From assembly GCA_004000155.1 (NCBI GenBank), contig RCSS01000004.1, positions 1-12,597 of the forward strand: 12,597 bases of DNA, read 5' to 3'. Every line of letters starts with the position of its first letter. Position 1 is the first letter of the stretch. Position numbers and translations under genes: made by a program. The notes under the pieces were generated by a model. It was not told the origin of the DNA. It did not search any database and worked only from the letters and a program-made list of their open reading frames with translations. Origin of the DNA: Tubulinosema ratisbonensis. Lineage: Eukaryota > Microsporidia > Tubulinosematidae. Positions 8,282 to 12,597 of this stretch are shown here, in pieces.

Positions 8282-8863
8282 ATGAACAATGAAATTTTAT
8301 ATTTTACTTTTGGAATAATTTTTTCATTGGGAAGTGTTTTTAAGTTGAGACTATTGCATGTAATAAGTATGGCTTCTTTTTTTATGATTTGTGTTATTTT
8401 TATAAACAAAAAACAAGGATTTAAACAAGAAACAATATTTTCCTTGGTAAACATCAATGAAATACTCATTTCATGCTTGATAATTTTGATAGACCACGTT
8501 TTTATGAGAAAAAAGGCAAACAAATTTTATTTTTTTGTAGAAAAAATTTCTGTTTTTCTTTTGATTTTTGGGTTAGCATTGAGTGTTTATTCTTTTTATT
8601 ATTTGAGTAAATTAAGAATAAAAGAAAAAGAATTAGTTTTTACTGGGCCATATTCTTTTATTAGACATCCCATTTATTTTGGCTTCTTTGTTTTTGTAAT
8701 TGGCTGTGAATTGTATTTATCTTGCTATGTCAGTGCTTTTATTACATTATTTTTTATGTATACTAAAATTAGAGAAAGAATCACCGAAGAAGAGAATAAA
8801 CTTTGTGCCGATGAGAAGTATAAAAATTACAAAAAGAAGGTTTCTTCTGGGTTCTTTATATAA
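8282..8863 (+). CDS. Protein-S-isoprenylcysteine O-methyltransferase (ICMT/STE14 type), 193 residues
   Basis: This is an ER-membrane enzyme that methylates the C-terminal isoprenylcysteine of CaaX proteins such as Ras-like GTPases, using S-adenosylmethionine. The family signature is clear. Residues 122-136 read GPYSFIRHPIYFGFF, the G-x-Y-x-x-x-R-H-P-x-Y-x-G motif that binds the cofactor. It is followed by a hydrophobic pair (about 132-160), then RERITEEENKL with the conserved Arg and Glu pair, and KYKNYKKKV near the C-terminus. Upstream are three to four hydrophobic segments (about 5-20, 25-42, 58-75, 86-107). Yeast Ste14 is about 239 residues, so this copy lacks some of the N-terminus. The frame is open further upstream to an ATG at 8189, but that would run into SEC10 and bypass the CCTTAAA signal, so I start at 8282. 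A possible poly(A) signal, AATAAA, overlaps the stop (8863-8868). Confidence 0.85.
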   Translation: MNNEILYFTFGIIFSLGSVFKLRLLHVISMASFFMICVIFINKKQGFKQETIFSLVNINEILISCLIILIDHVFMRKKANKFYFFVEKISVFLLIFGLALSVYSFYYLSKLRIKEKELVFTGPYSFIRHPIYFGFFVFVIGCELYLSCYVSAFITLFFMYTKIRERITEEENKLCADEKYKNYKKKVSSGFFI

Positions 8864-9038
8864 ATAAATGAATTTATTTGCTTACTAACTTTGTTAAAAT
8901 AAACTGTCAAAAAAATTTAACTGTCAAAAAAACAATTTTTTATTTCAAAATTTATTACAAAATTAAACCTAAGTTATTTTATTTATTTATTTTTTAATTA
9001 ATTTATTTTTAAAAATTTTTTTATTTCTACCCTTAAAT
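8864..9038. promoter_or_regulatory. Intergenic region with a CCC start signal and a short direct repeat, upstream of uS2
   Basis: CCCTTAAAT at 9030-9038 lies directly in front of the ATG at 9039, matching the CCC-type initiation signal known from highly expressed microsporidian genes. A 14-base direct repeat, AACTGTCAAAAAAA, occurs at 8902-8915 and 8919-8932 (17-base period) and is of unknown meaning. T-rich and (TTTA)n runs fill the rest. A short inverted repeat, AAATAAAT/ATTTATTT (8862-8879), follows the ICMT stop but is simple sequence. Confidence 0.6.
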
Positions 9039-9770
9039 ATGGCAAAAACCCCATTGACAATCCCAGACGAATACGTCAAAGCAATCATTGTTTGTAATGC
9101 CCACTTGGCTAGCAAAGCAACTACCACCCATTTTAAGAAGTATATCTATGACAGAAGAAAGGATAGCAACATTTTTGTCATAAATATTGATAAAATGTGG
9201 GAAAAAATTATTTTGGCAGCAAGAGCTTTTGTTTCCATAAAAAATCCTGATGACATTGTCATTTCATCCAACAAAACTTTTGGTAGAAGAGCAGTGCTTA
9301 AATTTTGCGAAGAGACAGGTGCCAGACCTGCAACTGGAAGGTTTACCCCTGGTGGTTTTACAAATCAAATTATTAAAGGAGTAAAAGAGCCTCTTTTAAT
9401 TATTGTATCTGATCCTTTTACAGATAAACAAACAGTACAAGAAGCTTCTTACGTGAATACTCCTTGTATTGCATTTGTTAACTCTGATAATTCATTTAAA
9501 AATATTGATATTGCAATACCAATTAATAACAGGTCACCTTCTTCCATCGCACTAGGATTTTATTTGTTAGCCAGGGCTATAAAATATTTGAAAGGAGAAG
9601 AAAGTTTTGACAGGGACGTAAAAAGTGATTTAGAATATTATTTCTTTAGAGATTTAGTAGAATTAGAAGCAATGGAGAAAAAAGAAGAGATTCCTTCTGA
9701 AGAGAATCTTTACGTGCCAGCACAAGAACCAGAACCAGTGGCTAACAGTTCCAAAGGAGGATGGTTTTAA
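9039..9770 (+). CDS. RPSA: Small-subunit ribosomal protein uS2 (eukaryotic RPSA/Rps0), 243 residues
   Basis: This is a cytosolic 40S component needed for late small-subunit maturation and for the head-body junction of the subunit. The family match is unambiguous across its length: FVINIDKMWEKIILAARAF (46-64), the RFTPGGFTNQ loop (101-110), LLIIVSDPFTD (119-129), EASYVNTPCIAF (135-146), and INNRSPSSIAL followed by LARAIKYLKG (162-186). The acidic C-terminal tail ends in GGWF and is shorter than that of animal RPSA (about 295 residues), closer to yeast Rps0 (about 250). No intron is present, although ribosomal protein genes are where microsporidian introns are usually found. It has more balanced codons than its neighbours, as expected for high expression. 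The CCC signal sits directly before the start. The XPC/RAD4 gene follows after 62 bases. Confidence 0.97.
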   Translation: MAKTPLTIPDEYVKAIIVCNAHLASKATTTHFKKYIYDRRKDSNIFVINIDKMWEKIILAARAFVSIKNPDDIVISSNKTFGRRAVLKFCEETGARPATGRFTPGGFTNQIIKGVKEPLLIIVSDPFTDKQTVQEASYVNTPCIAFVNSDNSFKNIDIAIPINNRSPSSIALGFYLLARAIKYLKGEESFDRDVKSDLEYYFFRDLVELEAMEKKEEIPSEENLYVPAQEPEPVANSSKGGWF

Positions 9771-9832
9771 TTAAAATTTAAAAAAAATCNNTTTTTATTT
9801 TTAAAATTTTAATTATTTTTTTTTATTTTTTT

Positions 9833-10987
9833 ATGGAAGAAGACAGCTGGGAAGACGTACCTTTTGTAATTGACGAAGAAAAACCAAAAAAATCTTTAAA
9901 AGAAAAGTATTTCTTAAATATTCATAAAATACTTTTTATTTTTAAGAAAATAAAAGAAAAAGAAATTTTGAAAAATGATAAAATAAAAGAAAAAGCCTCT
10001 GATTTTAACAAATTTCAGTTCATTGAATCATTGATAAAAGAAGACGACTTATTTTTAAGAAATGTTAGTATTTTTTTAACATCAGTCTTTTACAAATTAA
10101 AAATAAGAATTTGTTTTGTTTTGGATGAAAAANTTTCTTGTTTTTTACAAACATTATTTTACAACAAGAAAGAATCTTGTAAAAAAATAGAAGAAGAGGT
10201 TATTGGATTGGATTACACTTTCAATCTTAATGANTTAACATACATTTATTCAAAGAAACACTCTTTTAAAATCACTTTGGGGATGAAAAATATGTTTAAA
10301 TGTTTGTTTTCTGAGAAATTTGGTGATTTATTTTTCGATGGTAAAAGTGATTTTATTGATTTTGATAAAAAAATGTTAAATAAAATACCTAATTCTCTTA
10401 GTAAAATGAAGAAACACCCTTTTTTTATCATTGAATCTGTGCTTCATCCTTCTTTTATAATTTGGCCTAAAAGAAATGTGGTTGGTTATTTCAAAGGAGA
10501 AAAGGTTTTTTTACAAGAAAATATTAAAAAATTGCAAAGTGAATATCAGTGGAAGTGTAATGGCAAGAAAATAAAAGATGAAGTACCATTTAGAATACAC
10601 AAAAATAGAAAATTGTATGCTTTTTGGCAGGTAGAAGATGTCTTAATAGAAACCTTTTCTGATAAACTGATTATGGATTATTTTCATCCAAATTTTTTAC
10701 CAAAAGATTCTTTTTATTCTGACAATGAATATTCAGAAGAGCTTGCTTTGTATTTAAACTTAGATTACAGGAAAGCAATGGTTGGTTTTACAAACAAATT
10801 TCCTTTNTTAAAAGGTATTTTTGTAAAAAAAATTTATGAAAAGTTTTTTCTTATTTCTATAAAAGAATTTTGTTTTTATAAAGAAATTGAATTAAGTCAC
10901 GAAAAAAATAAACAAATTTTTAAAGAATGGGAATTAATTTTAAGAAAAGTAAAAAGATACTTAGAAATAAAAAAAATGATTGATTAA
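9833..10987 (+). CDS. RAD4: Reduced XPC/RAD4 DNA-damage recognition protein, 384 residues
   Basis: XPC/Rad4 finds helix-distorting lesions and starts global-genome nucleotide excision repair. The three C-terminal beta-hairpin domains can be traced. BHD1 is at about 186-256, with HPFFIIESVLHPSFIIWP, VGYFKGEKVFLQENIKKL, and W240 with N243-G244-K245-K246. BHD2 starts at LYAFWQVEDV (261-270). BHD3 is at about 285-345, with ALYLNLDYRKAMVGFTNKFP and KGIFV. The N-terminus has SWEDVPF, similar to the acidic W-E-x-V motif seen in the family. The part before BHD1 (about 20-185) is too short and divergent for a normal transglutaminase-like domain; human XPC and yeast Rad4 have about 940 and 750 residues. 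Three single Ns fall in the ORF (10133, 10234, 10807) without breaking the frame, but the read may be imperfect there. The gap to the convergent SET gene is 14 bases, and ATTAAA overlaps the stop. Confidence 0.82.
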   Translation: MEEDSWEDVPFVIDEEKPKKSLKEKYFLNIHKILFIFKKIKEKEILKNDKIKEKASDFNKFQFIESLIKEDDLFLRNVSIFLTSVFYKLKIRICFVLDEKXSCFLQTLFYNKKESCKKIEEEVIGLDYTFNLNXLTYIYSKKHSFKITLGMKNMFKCLFSEKFGDLFFDGKSDFIDFDKKMLNKIPNSLSKMKKHPFFIIESVLHPSFIIWPKRNVVGYFKGEKVFLQENIKKLQSEYQWKCNGKKIKDEVPFRIHKNRKLYAFWQVEDVLIETFSDKLIMDYFHPNFLPKDSFYSDNEYSEELALYLNLDYRKAMVGFTNKFPXLKGIFVKKIYEKFFLISIKEFCFYKEIELSHEKNKQIFKEWELILRKVKRYLEIKKMID

Positions 10988-11001
10988 ATATTTTATGAAA
11001 A

Positions 11002-12579
11002 TTATTCAATTATTCCGTGCGCAATTTTATGTTCTACTTTGTAATTGTAATCAAAAAATAATTCTGTGTGTTTTCTAATATCAAATAAGGCAAAGAAACC
11101 AATTCTTCTAATCCCATTTACTAAAAAATTCTTTGCTTGGATGTTTGGTTTTATTGAATGATTGGCAAATCTTGAATTATTTCCCACGTAAATTGCATCT
11201 AAAGTGTGGTGACTAATCTTATTTAAATTAGAAACATCAAATAAATAACTGCACTGTCTTTTTTCATAAAAGTTACCTCTTCTCTCTGCCTCTGAATTAG
11301 AAATTAATTCACCAGAATATTCACAAATAAAAGAATCTTTTTCTATAAATTCCCCTGCGAATAATCCAAAATTACTTATTGCACTTTTACCAATGTAAGT
11401 TTTTTTATATTTTTTCAAGGTAAAAATTTTGTTGTTACAATTTGTACAATTACAAGTAAAAGAACACTCTCTTTTTGAAGTAAAACATTTACATTTGGTA
11501 GAACAATCTTTACATTCACACCCTTCAAATAAATTATCACATTCTAAACACAAACAAAATTCTTCACAATTAATTTTATTTTGGTCACAGGTACAATCAG
11601 GGTTATTAGTACAATTTCCTATGTGTTGGCAAGGAAAATAAAAAGTTAAATCTCCTTTTCTTTTAGTAAATAATTGAGTGTCCTTTTTTACTAAAAAAGT
11701 TTCTTTACATTTCGGAAAAATATGATTGGGCAATTTTTCTTTTGTGCAAAAATTAAAAAATAAGGCTGCTGTACAAGGATCAACATCATAATTATTGTTT
11801 ATAAAATCATATTCTTCTGTAAAAGTGTTTAATATTCTCTCTAATTCTATTTCATTATTACTTTCTTCTGTATCAACACACATTTTCAAGTGAATCTCTT
11901 CGTTTTCTAAAAATGAAATAGTTTTCTTTTTAATTTTTAACGAGAGATTAGTTAAATTTTCATGAGTCCAACAATCAAAAGTGTAACAAACATTACAAAA
12001 ATAATAATCTAAAGAATCAGGGTCTGAAAATAAACAAACTCTTTTTTTGTCAAAAGTATTTTCCCAAAAATTAAGTATTTTATTCCACTGCATTTTAGAA
12101 TACATANAGAATTCTAATAAATCTAAATATTCTCTTTTTATTGTTTTATATTCAATTTCTTTGTTCCCCAAAAGTTTTTTTAAATGAAATAATTTTATGT
12201 CAGAATATTTTTTTAGTATTTCTCTAAGCATTGATTCATTTAAGTGCATTTCTTTGTTAAAAGGCTTTTCTCCTAATTCTANCCCTTCGTACATAAATAA
12301 TTCATAATGTGTGGCATCGTTTGGGATGTAAGGAATGAATCTCAGAACAGGGTCATCCTTCGTAGGAAGTTGTTCGTCTAAATGTGTATAAAATCTATAT
12401 TTAGGCATTCTCTCTATTTCTTGGATGAATGCTACTTTTTTTAATTGCAGATCTAAGTTTTCTGTTTCTTCTTCAATTTTCTTGGGATACTTTTCTAAGA
12501 ATAACTTGTTTTTTTCTATTATTTGTTTTCTTTGTTTCTTGTAATTTTCTTCAATTGTTTCTTTTAATTTGGCAAGCAT
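11002..12579 (-). CDS. EZH: Enhancer-of-zeste-type histone H3K27 methyltransferase (PRC2 catalytic subunit), 525 residues
   Basis: By family, it methylates Lys27 of histone H3 as the catalytic subunit of Polycomb repressive complex 2. Domains in order: a charged helical N-terminus (1-55); LRFIPYIPNDATHYELF (79-95), like the conserved IPY region of EZH2; FCNVCYTFDCWTHE with C195, C198, C203 and H206, matching the zinc-binding FCRRCFKYDCFLH segment; a Cys-rich CXC domain at about 315-390; and a SET domain at about 393-515. In SET, GLFAGEFI, CEYSGEL, RFANHS (470-475), RRIGFFA and ELFFDYNY (506-513) are all present. The counterparts of EZH2 Tyr641, Ala677, Ala687, Asn688, His689 and Tyr726 appear as Y421, A462, A472, N473, H474 and Y511, so activity is likely. 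EZH2 has 746 residues; the shortfall is mainly in the N-terminal half and before CXC. It ends GIIE, like the GIERE tail. The start is uncertain because the frame stays open upstream to the window edge. Ns at 12107 and 12282 leave two residues undefined. Confidence 0.92.
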   Translation of the reverse strand: MLAKLKETIEENYKKQRKQIIEKNKLFLEKYPKKIEEETENLDLQLKKVAFIQEIERMPKYRFYTHLDEQLPTKDDPVLRFIPYIPNDATHYELFMYEGXELGEKPFNKEMHLNESMLREILKKYSDIKLFHLKKLLGNKEIEYKTIKREYLDLLEFXMYSKMQWNKILNFWENTFDKKRVCLFSDPDSLDYYFCNVCYTFDCWTHENLTNLSLKIKKKTISFLENEEIHLKMCVDTEESNNEIELERILNTFTEEYDFINNNYDVDPCTAALFFNFCTKEKLPNHIFPKCKETFLVKKDTQLFTKRKGDLTFYFPCQHIGNCTNNPDCTCDQNKINCEEFCLCLECDNLFEGCECKDCSTKCKCFTSKRECSFTCNCTNCNNKIFTLKKYKKTYIGKSAISNFGLFAGEFIEKDSFICEYSGELISNSEAERRGNFYEKRQCSYLFDVSNLNKISHHTLDAIYVGNNSRFANHSIKPNIQAKNFLVNGIRRIGFFALFDIRKHTELFFDYNYKVEHKIAHGIIE

Positions 12580-12597
12580 CCAATGTTTTTTTAGATA

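Noticed and set aside
8254..8523. Minus-strand open frame inside the ICMT gene
   Set aside because: It is antisense to a gene with a clear family signature, and its own translation shows nothing recognisable.
10246..10431. Minus-strand open frame inside the XPC gene
   Set aside because: It is a short antisense run within a recognised gene.
11429..11641. Plus-strand open frame inside the EZH gene
   Set aside because: It is the reverse of the Cys-rich CXC domain; the codon bias of that domain keeps the opposite strand open.
1..12597. rRNA, tRNA, CRISPR or bacterial features
   Set aside because: No tRNA B-box with a foldable cloverleaf, no rRNA-like stretch and no regularly spaced repeats were seen, and the genes are eukaryotic.

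Overview
The window looks like a piece of a strongly AT-rich, intron-poor nuclear genome of a microsporidian (a fungal-lineage intracellular parasite). The evidence is: eukaryote-specific proteins (uS2/RPSA, exocyst SEC10, isoprenylcysteine methyltransferase, XPC/RAD4, Enhancer-of-zeste) that are all intron-free and shorter than their usual relatives; intergenic gaps of only 14 to 175 bases in the right half; the standard stop codons TAA and TGA; and a CCC-type signal (CCCTTAAAT) directly in front of the ribosomal protein start, as described for microsporidian genes. The species cannot be named from the sequence alone.

Left half (1-5766) is gene-poor. It opens with the tail of a reading frame that enters from outside the window (3-119). 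A related, in-frame copy of that tail lies at 4769-4891. A two-copy tandem repeat with an unusually GC-rich core (361-510) stands directly in front of the only intact gene there, a 527-residue protein of unknown function with an N-terminal signal-like segment (514-2097). Between 3.1 and 4.6 kb I read scattered, frameshifted and stop-broken traces that fall in the order reverse transcriptase, RNase H, integrase zinc-binding region. I interpret these as a decayed Ty3/gypsy-like retroelement. The remainder is AT-rich sequence in which I see no gene.

Right half (5767-12579) is a compact block of six genes. On the minus strand are a small signal-anchored, Lys/Glu-rich unknown protein (5767-6279) and SEC10, the exocyst subunit (6361-8223). 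On the plus strand, diverging from SEC10, are an ICMT/STE14-type CaaX-protein methyltransferase (8282-8863), ribosomal protein uS2 (9039-9770) and a shortened XPC/RAD4 damage-recognition protein (9833-10987). Converging on it with a 14-base gap is an Enhancer-of-zeste-type SET methyltransferase on the minus strand (11002-12579).

The core genes are unrelated housekeeping and chromatin functions (secretion, membrane targeting, translation, DNA repair, gene silencing) packed together; there is no sign of a single pathway or operon. The most interesting points are the well-conserved PRC2 catalytic subunit in such a reduced genome, the minimal XPC, the decayed retroelement, and the putative secreted protein behind a tandem-repeat promoter region. 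I saw no rRNA, tRNA or CRISPR array.
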